From UBA12545 sp051024685 (GTDB lineage Bacteria; Bacillota; DSM-521; Neomoorellales; Neomoorellaceae): a stretch of 64,000 nucleotides of DNA. Shown here in pieces: positions 33,510-43,113 of the stretch. Numbering within the stretch: position 1 is the first letter of the stretch; every line of letters starts with the position of its first letter. A program made the translations under genes and the position numbers. Where the stretch lies: the NCBI GenBank assembly GCA_051024685.1, contig JAZHPA010000007.1, positions 1 through 64,000 on the forward strand, in the 5' to 3' direction. The notes beneath the pieces were generated by a model that saw only the letters and a list, made by a program, of their open reading frames with translations, was not told the DNA's origin and did not search any database.

Positions 33510-34154
33510 GTGACAGTGAAACTTCTGGGCCTTTCGGGCAGCCCCCGCAAGGGCGCGACGGAGTACGTACTGGAGGAAGCCCTTAAAGCGGCTAAGGGAG
33601 CCTTTCCCCAGATCGAGACGGAACTCATGGTCTTGCGCGGCCGCAAGGTGGCGCCGTGCAACGGCTGTAGTTACTGCAAGAAGAACAAGACACGCTGCTG
33701 TATTCAAGACGACATGCAGGAGCTGTTCGACCGGTTTGTCGCCGCCGATGCCTACCTGGTGGCTTCCCCGGTGTACGTAATGGGGCCCACGCCCCAGCTG
33801 GCTGCCTTCTTCAGCCGGCTGCGGCCGGTGCACCACGTTTTCCCCGAGGCCTTGCGCAATAAGGTGGGAGGGGCCATAGCAGTAGGAGGCACCCGGAACG
33901 GCGGCCAGGAAGTGACCGTTAACTGCATAATTAATTACCTCTTGACCCGCGGCCTGGTGGTGGTAGGCGGGGAAATCGGCGGCTACGCCGGCGGCAAGGT
34001 ATGGTCCCAGGACCAGGGAGCCATCGGGGCAGGTCAGGACGACATCGGTATGGACACGGTAAAGGGCCTGGCCCGCAAGGTGGCCGAGGTGGCCGTCATC
34101 ATGCAGGAGGGGCGGAAGGCCTTAAGGGGAGCCCAAGAAGGAGACGGTAAATAG
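33510..34154 (+). CDS. NADPH-dependent FMN reductase/flavodoxin-like protein 1
   Basis: 214 residues, GTG start behind GGAAGGGGG. Flavodoxin-like FMN-binding start LLGLSGSPRKGATEYVL, then PCNGCSYCKK and TRCCIQDDMQ, the Cys pattern common in this iron-sulfur flavoprotein-like family. AYLVASPVYVMGPTPQL and VGGAIAVGGTRNGGQE follow. It should pass electrons between a nicotinamide or ferredoxin pool and a redox enzyme. A paralogue with the same layout is at 54874-55545, at the far end of the island. The next gene is a PreA-like dehydrogenase, a plausible partner. Confidence 0.9.
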   Translation: MTVKLLGLSGSPRKGATEYVLEEALKAAKGAFPQIETELMVLRGRKVAPCNGCSYCKKNKTRCCIQDDMQELFDRFVAADAYLVASPVYVMGPTPQLAAFFSRLRPVHHVFPEALRNKVGGAIAVGGTRNGGQEVTVNCIINYLLTRGLVVVGGEIGGYAGGKVWSQDQGAIGAGQDDIGMDTVKGLARKVAEVAVIMQEGRKALRGAQEGDGK

Positions 34155-34280
34155 GATATTTCTGGCCCAGGGGAAGGGGCCGTTGTCCGGGCCGAGGGGG
34201 CCAGGGGCGGCCCTTCCCTCAAGGAATAAACCTAGGTACTCACGGCAGAGCTGTACGGTGAGAAACAGGAGGATAGAGGC

Positions 34281-35381
34281 ATGGCTGACTTGACGGTGAA
34301 TTTCCTAGGTAAGACTTTGCGCAATCCCTTTGTCTTGGGAGCCGGGCCGCTGACCTACAGCGGGGAGGCGCTGGTAGCGGCCTGGGAAGCCGGCCTAGGG
34401 GCGGTGGTCACCAAGACCCTGCGCCGGGAACCGGCCGACAATCCTTACCCCCATATGGTGGACATAGGCCGCGGTACCCTGATCAACGCCGAAAAATGGG
34501 CGGACCTGACCGCGGAGCAGTGGATCGAGAAGGAGATACCCCTGGCCAAAAGGCACGGGGTGGTGGTGATCGCCTCCGTGGGGCATACGCCGGAGGAAGC
34601 GGAAGAGTTGGTCCGTCCGGTGGAAGACGCAGGGGCCGATTTCATTGAGCTCGTCTCCTACGACGAATCCACCATGATCCCCATGGTGGAGAAGACCAAG
34701 GAGCGGGTGCAGATCCCGGTCATCGCCAAGCTTTCCCCCAACTGGCCGGGTCTACCTCGGGTGGCCGCCCGCTGCCTGGAAGCAGGGGCCGACGCCATTA
34801 CGGCCGTGGACTCCTACGGGCCGGTCCTGCGCCTGGATGTGCGGACGGCCAGGCCCCTTTTGGGAGGCCCATACGGCTTCGGCTGGTTAAGCGGTGCGGG
34901 CCTCAAGCCCATCGCCCTGCGCGCGGTAGCCGAAATCTGCCTGGCCAATCGGGGGGTGAAGGTAATCGGCCTCGGGGGGGTGAGCAGCGGAGAGGACGCC
35001 CTGGAGATGCTCCTGGCAGGAGCCAGCCTGGTGGGGATTTGCTCGGTGGCCATCAGCCGGGGGTTAAAGGTAGTGGAGACTTTGATCCGGGAACTCTCTT
35101 CCCTCCTGGACGAGCTCGACTATTCGTCCGTCGACGGGGCTTCGGGCCGCAGCCTGCCCTATCTCCTTCCCCAGGAGCAGAAGGAGAAGCTCCGGTTCCG
35201 GTATGATCCTGAGAAGTGTACCGACTGCCGGCTGTGCGTAACCCGCTGCCCCTATGGTGCCCGGCGGCTTGAGGGCAAGAACATGGAGCTGGACGAAGAA
35301 AAGTGCAGAAACTGCGGCTACTGCGTTTCGGTCTGCCGGCCCGGCGCCCTAACTTCGGACCGCCTGCGCGGCTGGGCTTAG
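34281..35381 (+). CDS. PreA-like dihydropyrimidine/dihydroorotate dehydrogenase with two [4Fe-4S] clusters
   Basis: 366 residues. Residues 1-300 form a TIM-barrel FMN domain of the dihydroorotate dehydrogenase/PreA family (LRNPFVLGAGPLTYSGEAL, DFIELVSYDEST, VIAKLSPNWPGLPRVAARC, GADAITAVDSYG, IGLGGVSSGEDALEMLLAGA). The C-terminal 65 residues hold two [4Fe-4S] motifs, CTDCRLCVTRCPYG and CRNCGYCVSVCRPG. PreA normally pairs with the NADH-oxidising PreT; no preT is present. The flavodoxin-like proteins nearby may supply electrons. It could reduce or oxidise a C=C or C=N bond of a pyrimidine- or purine-derived ring. Confidence 0.9.
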   Translation: MADLTVNFLGKTLRNPFVLGAGPLTYSGEALVAAWEAGLGAVVTKTLRREPADNPYPHMVDIGRGTLINAEKWADLTAEQWIEKEIPLAKRHGVVVIASVGHTPEEAEELVRPVEDAGADFIELVSYDESTMIPMVEKTKERVQIPVIAKLSPNWPGLPRVAARCLEAGADAITAVDSYGPVLRLDVRTARPLLGGPYGFGWLSGAGLKPIALRAVAEICLANRGVKVIGLGGVSSGEDALEMLLAGASLVGICSVAISRGLKVVETLIRELSSLLDELDYSSVDGASGRSLPYLLPQEQKEKLRFRYDPEKCTDCRLCVTRCPYGARRLEGKNMELDEEKCRNCGYCVSVCRPGALTSDRLRGWA

Positions 35382-35452
35382 GGGCGCCGGCCGGAACCCT
35401 GGCGGGGAGAATGAACTGGCACTACCCGACTTAAAGAGGGGAGACCAAAGCC

Positions 35453-36970
35453 ATGGCATGTCTCTTGGAAATGCGGGATATTGTGAAAGATTTCGGGACC
35501 CTGCGGGCCAACGACCACGTGAACCTGCAAATAGAGGAAGGGGAGATACATGCCCTCCTGGGAGAAAACGGCGCCGGAAAATCCACCCTCATGAACATCC
35601 TTTACGGCCTGTACCACCCGACCTCCGGCACCATCCTCTTCCGCGGAAAGCCCGTCAAATTGAACTCGCCCCAGGATGCCATAAATTTGGGGATAGGTAT
35701 GGTCCACCAGCACTTCATGCTGGTACCGGCCCTGACGGTGGTAGAAAACATCATCCTGGGCATGCCGCGGCGGTGGGGGCTCGTGGACCTCAAGACTGCG
35801 GCCCAGGAAATCCAGGAGGTTTCCCGCAGTTACGGCTACGAGATCGATCCCTTTGCCAAGGTGTGGCAGCTGTCGGTGGGCGAACAGCAGAGGGTGGAGA
35901 TCATTAAAGCCCTTTACCGCGGGGCCCGGCTGCTGATCCTGGATGAGCCCACGGCAGTACTCACCCCCCAGGAGGTGCGGGAGCTGTTCCGGGTGATCCG
36001 GCGCCTGGCGGAAGAGAAGTACACCGTCATCTTCATTTCCCACAAGCTCAACGAGGTCATGGAGCTCTGCACGCGGGTGACGGTCCTCCGCAGCGGTAAA
36101 GTGGTGGGAACGGTGAACACCTGCGATACCACCAAGGAAGAGCTGGCCCGCATGATGGTGGGAAGGGAGGTTTTCTTCAAGCTGGACAAGGAGCCTCCCC
36201 GCCTGGGGGATGTCGTGCTGGAGCTGGATAAAGTAGAAGCTCTGAACGAGAAGGGGCTTAAGGCCCTGAAAAATCTCAGCCTGCAGGTGCGGGCGGGAGA
36301 AATCCTGGGCATAGCCGGGGTGGACGGCAACGGGCAGAGCGAGCTGGCCCAGGTGATCACCGGTATGCGTAAGCCGGTGGCCGGACGCATACGCCTCAAG
36401 GGCCGCGACGTCACGGGCATGGGGCCGCGCTTTATCTACGAGCAAAAGGTGGCCCACATTCCCGAAGACCGGCAGGCCGAGGGCCTGGTGATGGATATGA
36501 CCATCAAAGAAAACCTGATCCTCCGCCAGTACTACCGGCCCCCCTTTGCCAAGGGCCTGTTCCTGAAGTGGCCGGCCATCAAGGAGAACGCGGTCCGGCT
36601 GATGAAGGAGTACGACGTCCGCGCGCCCCACGAAGAATTCCTGGTAAAAACCCTGTCCGGCGGGAACCAGCAGAAGGTTGTCCTGGCCCGGGAAGTCTCC
36701 CCCCAGCCCGACCTGATCGTAGCCATGCACCCCACCCGGGGTCTGGATGTGGGAGCTACGGAGTACGTTCACCGGCGCCTGCTGGCCGAGCGCGACCGGG
36801 GGTCGGCCGTGATCCTGATTTCCACCGAGCTGGATGAAATCCTTAATTTGAGCGACAGGATTGCGGTGATCTACGAAGGCGAGATTATGGGCATTGTGGC
36901 GGCGGAAAAGGCCGACCGGGAAGAACTGGGCCTCATGATGGCCGGCTCCAAACGATTGAAGGCCTCCTAA
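35453..36970 (+). CDS. Nucleoside ABC transporter ATP-binding protein, set 2
   Basis: 505 residues. Double ATPase paralogous to the 23609 gene: first domain Walker A GENGAGKST, signature LSVGEQQRVE, Walker B LLILDEP; second domain degenerate Walker A GVDGNGQSEL, signature LSGGNQQKV. Its permeases (38773 and 39845) are separated from it by a repeat and an amidohydrolase gene, unlike set 1, where the genes are contiguous. It probably energises uptake of a second, related base or nucleoside with binding proteins 2 and/or 3. Confidence 0.93.
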   Translation: MACLLEMRDIVKDFGTLRANDHVNLQIEEGEIHALLGENGAGKSTLMNILYGLYHPTSGTILFRGKPVKLNSPQDAINLGIGMVHQHFMLVPALTVVENIILGMPRRWGLVDLKTAAQEIQEVSRSYGYEIDPFAKVWQLSVGEQQRVEIIKALYRGARLLILDEPTAVLTPQEVRELFRVIRRLAEEKYTVIFISHKLNEVMELCTRVTVLRSGKVVGTVNTCDTTKEELARMMVGREVFFKLDKEPPRLGDVVLELDKVEALNEKGLKALKNLSLQVRAGEILGIAGVDGNGQSELAQVITGMRKPVAGRIRLKGRDVTGMGPRFIYEQKVAHIPEDRQAEGLVMDMTIKENLILRQYYRPPFAKGLFLKWPAIKENAVRLMKEYDVRAPHEEFLVKTLSGGNQQKVVLAREVSPQPDLIVAMHPTRGLDVGATEYVHRRLLAERDRGSAVILISTELDEILNLSDRIAVIYEGEIMGIVAAEKADREELGLMMAGSKRLKAS

Positions 36971-37078
36971 GGCCGGCCCGCAAGTCCCGCGAGGGGTTCG
37001 GATTTAGAGCAAAAGGGCGGAAGCCACCCCGTTGCGAAGGGGGAGAAGAACTGAGTCATCTCCAGTTTTGCATGGAAT

Positions 37079-37283
37079 GCCTGCTTGGGCTTGGTGGCGA
37101 GCGAGCAATCCTTCCCGGTAGCCAAACTGAGCTAAGCGAAGAGGAGGCAGGCCCGAAGCCATGGACGGCCGAGGCCGGCAACTGAGGCAAAAAGCCGAAT
37201 TTGCCGGGAAGCCTGCCGGAGCTTTGAGACGAGTGCTAGTTTGGCCCGCGAGGGAAGTCATAAGCGAGCGCATGCCAAGCAGG
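37079..37283 (-). repeat. Dispersed MITE-like repeat, copy 3 (best inverted ends)
   Basis: 205 bp bounded by GCCTGCTTGG (37079-37088) and its exact reverse complement CCAAGCAGGC (37274-37283). Similarity of the two ends extends outward in imperfect form to CCAG/CTGG about 20 bp away. The interior is related to copy 1 in inverse orientation. Inverted ends, small size, lack of a transposase gene and several intergenic copies are the marks of a MITE or a similar mobile structured element. It separates the ATPase gene from the next amidohydrolase. Confidence 0.75.
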
Positions 37284-37330
37284 CCCAGTCTTGGAACTGG
37301 GGATACGCCAGGGAGAAGGGGGTTTACGGT

Positions 37331-38728
37331 GTGCTGGATTATTTGCTTGTTAATGCCACGGTTGTGACGGTGAACCCGCGGCGGGAGATTTACGAAGGCG
37401 GCGCGGTGGCCGTAAAGGGAGACCGCATTGCGGCGGTGGGGCCGGCAGAGGAAGTGCTCCGCCAGTTCGGCACGGCCAGGCAGGTATTGGACTTGAGCGG
37501 TAAGGCGGTGTTTCCCGGCCTTATCAATACTCATAACCACCTCTTCCAGACCCTGATTAAGGGGCTTGGAGACGACCGGGCCCTCTCCGACTGGCTGAAG
37601 TATGTTACTTTTCCTACTGCGGCCTATCTGGAACCCGAGGATACCTACTACGGTGCCCTCCTGGGATGCCTGGACGGTCTCCACAGCGGGACCACCACCA
37701 TGGTGGATTATATGTACCCCCACCCGCGGCCGGGACTGTCCGACGGCATCCTGGAGGCCTTCCGTACCCTGGGTATACGGGCCGTCTTCGGACGGGGTTA
37801 TATGAATACCGGGGAAAAATACGGCGTGCCCCGGGCTATTATGCAGGACAAGGACGAGGTGGAAAAGGATTTCCGCCGGCTTTACAACCAGTACCACAGC
37901 GATATGATTAAGATATGGCTGGCCCCGGCAGCCCCCTGGTCCAGCGACCGGGAGACGCTCCTGCGGGTAAGGGACCTGGCCCGGGAATTTCAAACCGGCG
38001 TTGCGGTTCATATTTCGGAGACACCCTTTGACCGCTGGGCTACCGAAGACCGGCACGGCGTTCCCGACGTGGATCTTATGGCGGAGCTGGGTCTGATGGG
38101 CCCCAACTTGCTCATGGTCCACTGCGTGCACCTGACCCCGCGGGATATTCGCACCATCCGGTATTTCGATGCCCGCGTATCCTATAATCCTACCAGCAAT
38201 ATGTATCTCTGTTCCGGCGTGGCCCCCATACCCCGGCTGGTAGAAGCGGGAGTAACGGTGGGCCTCGGCACCGACGGGGCCGGCAGCAACAACAGCAATG
38301 ATATGCTGGAAACGCTAAAGCTGGCCGCCCTGCTCCAGAAGGTGCATCACCTCGATCCCACGGTGATTACGGCCGAGAAGGTACTGGAGCTGGCCACCAT
38401 AGATGCGGCCAGGGCCATCGGGCTGGAAGCGGAGATCGGGTCCCTGGAGCCGGGGAAGAAAGCGGACCTGTTTGTATTCAATCCCTTTAAAGGGGCTAAG
38501 GCCGTCCCCATGCACCACCCTGTTTCCACCCTGGTTTATTCCTCCTCCCAGGCCAACGTAGAGATGGTAATGGTGAACGGCAGGATGGTGTTGTCCGAGG
38601 GCAAGGTACAGACGATTGACGAGGAAAGGGTGCTGCCCGAGGCCCACCGGGCGGCCGTGAAACTGGCCGAACGGGCGGGAACCGGGCGGTTTTTGGCCGA
38701 ACGCGGGTGGCGTTCCCTGGCCTTTTAA
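37331..38728 (+). CDS. TrzA/AtzA-like cyclic amidohydrolase 1
   Basis: 465 residues from GTG 37331 behind AGAAGGGGG. Family Zn-hydrolase: His68-x-His70 (NTHNHLFQTLIKGLGDD), later VHISETPFDR and VHCVHLTPRDI for further His ligands, and the catalytic Asp in GLGTDGAGSNNSNDML. This group covers chlorohydrolases, guanine or 8-oxoguanine deaminases and methylthioadenosine deaminases. It is closely related in length and motif positions to the 43114 gene, so the two probably act on successive or alternative heterocycles. It stands between the set 2 ATPase and permease genes. Confidence 0.9.
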   Translation: MLDYLLVNATVVTVNPRREIYEGGAVAVKGDRIAAVGPAEEVLRQFGTARQVLDLSGKAVFPGLINTHNHLFQTLIKGLGDDRALSDWLKYVTFPTAAYLEPEDTYYGALLGCLDGLHSGTTTMVDYMYPHPRPGLSDGILEAFRTLGIRAVFGRGYMNTGEKYGVPRAIMQDKDEVEKDFRRLYNQYHSDMIKIWLAPAAPWSSDRETLLRVRDLAREFQTGVAVHISETPFDRWATEDRHGVPDVDLMAELGLMGPNLLMVHCVHLTPRDIRTIRYFDARVSYNPTSNMYLCSGVAPIPRLVEAGVTVGLGTDGAGSNNSNDMLETLKLAALLQKVHHLDPTVITAEKVLELATIDAARAIGLEAEIGSLEPGKKADLFVFNPFKGAKAVPMHHPVSTLVYSSSQANVEMVMVNGRMVLSEGKVQTIDEERVLPEAHRAAVKLAERAGTGRFLAERGWRSLAF

Positions 38729-38772
38729 TGCATGCTGGCACTTAATCGCCTTAAGGAGTTGAGGAAGAAGTC

Positions 38773-39852
38773 ATGAAGCGGCTCGTCACTCCAATTGTGG
38801 CCGTAATTATAGGGCTTGCGGTGGGTGCCGTGGTGATTTTCCTTATGGGCCTGGACCCGGCAGTAGCTTACCGCAATCTCCTGAAGGGGGCCCTGGGCTC
38901 CAAAAACGGACTAGCCGAAACGGTGGTCAAGGCCACGCCTCTCATATTTACAGGCCTGAGCTTTGCCATAGCCCGCATGGCGGGGCTGCTTAACATCGGG
39001 GCCGAGGGCCAGCTCTATATTGGAGGCCTTACGAGCATCGTAGTAGGTATTTATCTTAAGGGTTTGCCCCTGGTCGTGCACCTGCCCCTGGCCCTCCTAG
39101 CGGGCTTTGTGGGCGGCGGCCTCTGGGGGTTGATTGCCGGCGCGCTCAAGGTGCGCTTCGGGGCCAGCGAGATCATTACTACGGTGATGCTAAATTATGT
39201 GGCCATCTATCTCATAAGCCTGATGGTGACCGGCCCCATGATCGAGCCTCCCGGCAACTTCCCCCAGAGCCCTCCGGCCTTGGAGAGTGCACGACTGCCC
39301 ATTATCGTACCGGGAACTAGGCTCCACCTGGGCTTTGGTGTGGCCCTGCTGATGGTGCTCTTCTACTATGTCTTTCTCTGGCATACGACGGTGGGCTACG
39401 AGGCACGGGTGACGGGATTCAATCCGCGCGCGGCCGGTTATGCCGGTATTAATGCGGCGCGCAACACCCTGCTCATCATGTTTCTGGCGGGGGGGATGGG
39501 CGGACTGGCCGGGGCCAGCGAGCTCCTCGGCGTGCAGCACCGCCTATTCCAGAGCTTTTCCCCGGGCTACGGCTTCGATGGCATAGCAGTGGCCTTACTG
39601 GGCTATAACACGCCCCTGGGCATCCTGCTCTCTTCCCTCCTCTTCGGCGTCCTGCGGAGCGGCGGGAACATGATGCAGATGGTGGCCAAGGTTCCGGTAG
39701 CCATCGTATACGTAATTCAGGCGGTGGTCATCATCTTTGTGGCCTGCGAGGAACTGTTCCGGCGCTGGCAGAAGAACAAGGGTCGGGCCCGGCTTAATTT
39801 ATCAACGCTGCTGTCCCCGCAACCGGGGGAGGTGAAGGAGAGCCATGACTGA
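38773..39852 (+). CDS. Nucleoside ABC transporter permease (NupB-like), set 2
   Basis: 359 residues, BPD_transp_2 family, paralogous to the 25138 gene. Features include GLAETVVKATPLIFTGLSFA, LLNIGAEGQLYIGGLTSIV, SEIITTVMLNYVAIYLISL, GYEARVTGFNPRAAGYAGIN and YGFDGIAVALLGYNTPLG. Start ATG lies behind AAGGAGTTGAGGAAG. It overlaps the next permease by 8 bp. Confidence 0.93.
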   Translation: MKRLVTPIVAVIIGLAVGAVVIFLMGLDPAVAYRNLLKGALGSKNGLAETVVKATPLIFTGLSFAIARMAGLLNIGAEGQLYIGGLTSIVVGIYLKGLPLVVHLPLALLAGFVGGGLWGLIAGALKVRFGASEIITTVMLNYVAIYLISLMVTGPMIEPPGNFPQSPPALESARLPIIVPGTRLHLGFGVALLMVLFYYVFLWHTTVGYEARVTGFNPRAAGYAGINAARNTLLIMFLAGGMGGLAGASELLGVQHRLFQSFSPGYGFDGIAVALLGYNTPLGILLSSLLFGVLRSGGNMMQMVAKVPVAIVYVIQAVVIIFVACEELFRRWQKNKGRARLNLSTLLSPQPGEVKESHD

Positions 39853-40774
39853 TTTCCTGAAGGAACTAACCAATTTCCTGGCGGCCGACGTCCGCACCGC
39901 CGTTCCCCTGCTCCTGGCCGCCACGGGGCTGATTTTCAGTGAGCGCTCGGGGATCGTGAATATAGGTGCCGAGGGCATGATGCTTATTGGGGCCCTGGCC
40001 GGGGTTGTGGGGTCTTACTTCCTAGGCGACGCCTGGATGGGGGCCCTCCTCGCGGCGCTGGTGGGCGCCCTTTTGGGACTGCTGTTCGCCTTCTTGGTGG
40101 TGACGGCCCGGGCCGACCAGGTGGTCATCGGGGCGGCCTTCAACATCCTGGGCCTGGGGCTGACTACGTCCCTCGCCCGGGTCATCTTCGGCGTTAATAC
40201 CTCTCCGCCGCCCATCGACGCCTTTAAACCGGTAGCCGTACCGGGGCTCTCCCGGATCCCGGTCCTGGGAGAAGTAATCTTTCAGCAGTCGGAGCTCACC
40301 TACTTGGCCCTGGTGCTGGTGCCCGTAGCTTACTTCGTCCTGTTTAAAACCACCCTGGGCCTCAAGGTGCGGGCGGTGGGCGAGTACCCCCGGGCGGCCG
40401 ATACGGTGGGCATAAACGTCTACCGCATTCGCTACGGCGCCAGCATGGTGTGCGGCCTATTCTGCGGCCTCGGCGGCGCCTACTTATCCTTGAGCCTTTT
40501 GAACTTCTTCACCGAAAATATGACCGCCGGCAAGGGGTTTATCGCCCTGGCCACGGTGATCTTCGGCAAGTGGAATCCCTTCGGCGTCCTGGGGGCGGCA
40601 CTAATATTTGGAGCAGGGGAGGCTCTCCAGTACCGCCTCCAGGCTACCGGTGCGAATATTCCTTATCAGATACTCCTCATGATACCCTACCTGCTCACCA
40701 TAGGTGCCCTGGCAGGCTTTGTGGGTCGAGCCGTACCACCCGCCTCTTCGGGCAAGCCTTATGTAAAGGAGTGA
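39845..40774 (+). CDS. Nucleoside ABC transporter permease (NupC-like), set 2
   Basis: 309 residues, paralogous to the 26240 gene, with phrases SGIVNIGAEGMMLIGALAG, ARADQVVIGAAFNILGLGL, LKVRAVGEYPRAADTVGIN, TAGKGFIALATVIFGKWNP and the shared ending GRAVPPASSGKPYVKE. It overlaps permease 1 and is followed after 11 bp by a molybdenum hydroxylase gene, which ties import directly to oxidation of the substrate. Confidence 0.93.
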   Translation: MTDFLKELTNFLAADVRTAVPLLLAATGLIFSERSGIVNIGAEGMMLIGALAGVVGSYFLGDAWMGALLAALVGALLGLLFAFLVVTARADQVVIGAAFNILGLGLTTSLARVIFGVNTSPPPIDAFKPVAVPGLSRIPVLGEVIFQQSELTYLALVLVPVAYFVLFKTTLGLKVRAVGEYPRAADTVGINVYRIRYGASMVCGLFCGLGGAYLSLSLLNFFTENMTAGKGFIALATVIFGKWNPFGVLGAALIFGAGEALQYRLQATGANIPYQILLMIPYLLTIGALAGFVGRAVPPASSGKPYVKE

Positions 40775-40785
40775 GGTGAGAAGCC

Positions 40786-43023
40786 TTGTGCGCCGTGCGC
40801 CTTGATGCCGAAGCCAAGGTTACCGGCCGGGCCAAGTATGCCGCCGACCTGTTCTTCCCCGAGATGGTGTACCTGAAGGTGGTGCGCAGCCCGGTTCCCC
40901 ACGCCCTAATTAAGAAGATAGACGCCGCCGAGGCCCTGGCGGTGGAGGGCGTGCTGGCCGTGTTCACGGGGGCGGATTTTCCGGGGAAAGTGGCCCAGGA
41001 AAGGGAACGGCCGGTCCTGGCCCGGGAGCGGGTGCGCTATGTAGGAGAAGGAGTGGCCATGGTGGTGGCGGAAAACGAGGAAGCGGCGGAGGAGGGTGCC
41101 CGCCGGGTTAAGGTGGAATACGAGCCACTGCCGGCGGTGCTGGACCCGTTGGAGGCCCTGGAGCCGGACGCCCCTAGGGTGCACGAGGAGAGCAACGTTA
41201 TCTGCCACCACGTGGTCCGGCACGGCCACCTCCAACAGGGTTTTGCCGAGGCGGAGGTTATCCTAGAGCGGACCTATCGGACCCACCGAGTCCAGCATGC
41301 GGCCCTGGAGCTGGAGACGGCCGTGGCCGTCCCGGAAGGGGATCACATGGTCGTCTATTGTCCGGGCAAGAGCCCCTTCAACGCCCGGCGCATGGTGGCC
41401 GAAGCCCTGGGCTGGCCCCTCAACCGGGTAATCGTACGGGAGACTACCATCGGGGGCTCCTTTGGGGGCAAGGATTACGATATGGGGGTGCTGGCCGCCC
41501 GGGCGGCCCTGGCGGCCTACCGTTTGGGAAGGCCGGCCCGCATAAGCCTCACCCGCGAGGAGTCCACCATTGAGGGTACCAAACGCCATCCCTATGTACT
41601 GAAGTATAAAGTGGGGGCCAGGAAGGACGGTACCCTCTGCGCCATGGAAGTGTACGGCGTCGCCGACGGGGGAGCGTATGTTTCCAAGACCCCCCTGGTG
41701 ACATGGCGTTCGGCCGTGGAGGCTACGGGGCCTTACCGCATCCCCCACGTCCAGGTGGACATCTACGGCGTGTTTACCAATAACGTATATTCCGATGCGC
41801 TGCGCGGGTTCGGTTCCCCACAGGTAAACTTTGCCGTGGAACTACTCATGGACGAACTGGCGGGAATCCTGGAGCTGGACCCCCTGGAGCTGAGATTGAG
41901 AAATGCCCTCAGGGAGGGGGACACCGGGCCCACCGGGCAGGTCATGCGGGACGTGAGCCTATCGACCTGCCTCAAGCGGGTGACCGAGGCCGCAGGCTGG
42001 GCCGAAAAGCGGCAGGCCTACGGCCGGGAGAACGGGTACCGGCGGCGGGGAATCGGCCTGGCCTGCAGCTTTCGCGGTTCCTGCTTCGGTGCCGGGGGCG
42101 AGGGCCTGGATGCTGCCGGGGCCGCCCTCCTGGTCCACCGGGACGGCACGGCCGACCTTTCCTGCGGTATTGTGGAAGTGGGGCAGGGGTCCCGCACCGT
42201 CTTTGCCCGCATTGTGGAGGAGGTCCTGGGCCTTCCTCTGGACAGGATCCACGTCAATGCCCTGGACACCGCCCGCGTACCCGACAGCGGTCCCACGGTA
42301 GCCTCCCGGGGCACGGTCATCGGCGGCAATGCCGTCCTGCGCGCCGCCGAGCAGGTGCGCCGGGCCATGGAGGGGGTGGCTGCCGAGCTGCTGGGGTGTT
42401 CCCGCGGGGAAGTGACCTTCCGCGCCGGGCAGGTTGCGGCCCGGGACCGGGGTAAGGCCCTGGCCTTCGAGGAGGTGGCTGGCGAATGCTACCGCCGAGG
42501 GGTTAGCCTGTACGGCTTTGGGTGGTACAAGGCGCCGGACCTGCTCTGGGACCGGTCCCGGGGGCAGGGCGAGGCCTACTTCGGCTACGTCTATGCCGCC
42601 AGTGTGGCCGAGGTGGAAGTAGATCTGGAAACCGGCCAGGTGGAGGTGCTGCGTTACTATGCGGCCCACGATGTGGGTAAGGCCCTGAACCCGGCCGAGG
42701 TGGAAGGCCAGATATGCGGCGGCGCCGCCATGGGGATTGGCTACGCTTTAATGGAGGATGTAGGACTGGCCGGGGGAGAGGTGCGGAACACCAATTATGA
42801 TCGCTACCTGCTGCCCACCTGCCTGGACGTGGGCACCCTGATCCCCCTGGTCGTGGAGGAACCCTGCCGGTTCGGTCCCCTGGGGGCCAGGGGCCTGGGC
42901 GAGCCCGCCACCCAGATTGTGGCGCCGGCCATCGTCAACGCCATATGCCAGGCCATCGGCAGCCGGTTGTACGAGATACCCGCTACCCTGGAAACCGTGT
43001 TGAACAAAGTAAGGGAGCGCTAG
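40786..43023 (+). CDS. Xanthine dehydrogenase-type molybdenum-binding subunit 1
   Basis: 745 residues starting TTG 40786, after a GAGGTGAG site. Large subunit of the xanthine dehydrogenase/aldehyde oxidoreductase family: N-terminal domain VTGRAKYAADLFFPEMVYLK, Mo-pterin motifs GGSFGGKDYDMGVLAARA and ALRGFGSPQVNFAVELLMDE, and the catalytic Glu706 in ARGLGEPATQI. It hydroxylates a heteroaromatic ring carbon with water as oxygen source. It has no own [2Fe-2S] or FAD domain, so it must share those encoded at 49385 and 50253. Whether the Mo centre is selenium-dependent cannot be seen here. Confidence 0.93.
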   Translation: MCAVRLDAEAKVTGRAKYAADLFFPEMVYLKVVRSPVPHALIKKIDAAEALAVEGVLAVFTGADFPGKVAQERERPVLARERVRYVGEGVAMVVAENEEAAEEGARRVKVEYEPLPAVLDPLEALEPDAPRVHEESNVICHHVVRHGHLQQGFAEAEVILERTYRTHRVQHAALELETAVAVPEGDHMVVYCPGKSPFNARRMVAEALGWPLNRVIVRETTIGGSFGGKDYDMGVLAARAALAAYRLGRPARISLTREESTIEGTKRHPYVLKYKVGARKDGTLCAMEVYGVADGGAYVSKTPLVTWRSAVEATGPYRIPHVQVDIYGVFTNNVYSDALRGFGSPQVNFAVELLMDELAGILELDPLELRLRNALREGDTGPTGQVMRDVSLSTCLKRVTEAAGWAEKRQAYGRENGYRRRGIGLACSFRGSCFGAGGEGLDAAGAALLVHRDGTADLSCGIVEVGQGSRTVFARIVEEVLGLPLDRIHVNALDTARVPDSGPTVASRGTVIGGNAVLRAAEQVRRAMEGVAAELLGCSRGEVTFRAGQVAARDRGKALAFEEVAGECYRRGVSLYGFGWYKAPDLLWDRSRGQGEAYFGYVYAASVAEVEVDLETGQVEVLRYYAAHDVGKALNPAEVEGQICGGAAMGIGYALMEDVGLAGGEVRNTNYDRYLLPTCLDVGTLIPLVVEEPCRFGPLGARGLGEPATQIVAPAIVNAICQAIGSRLYEIPATLETVLNKVRER

Positions 43024-43113
43024 CAGGGCCCTCTCACCTCCGGGGATGGGGGCGCGGTCTGGGGCCGTGGGAGCAGGCCCCGCCGAACTACGGGCAAGGG
43101 AGCGTGAAAGATC

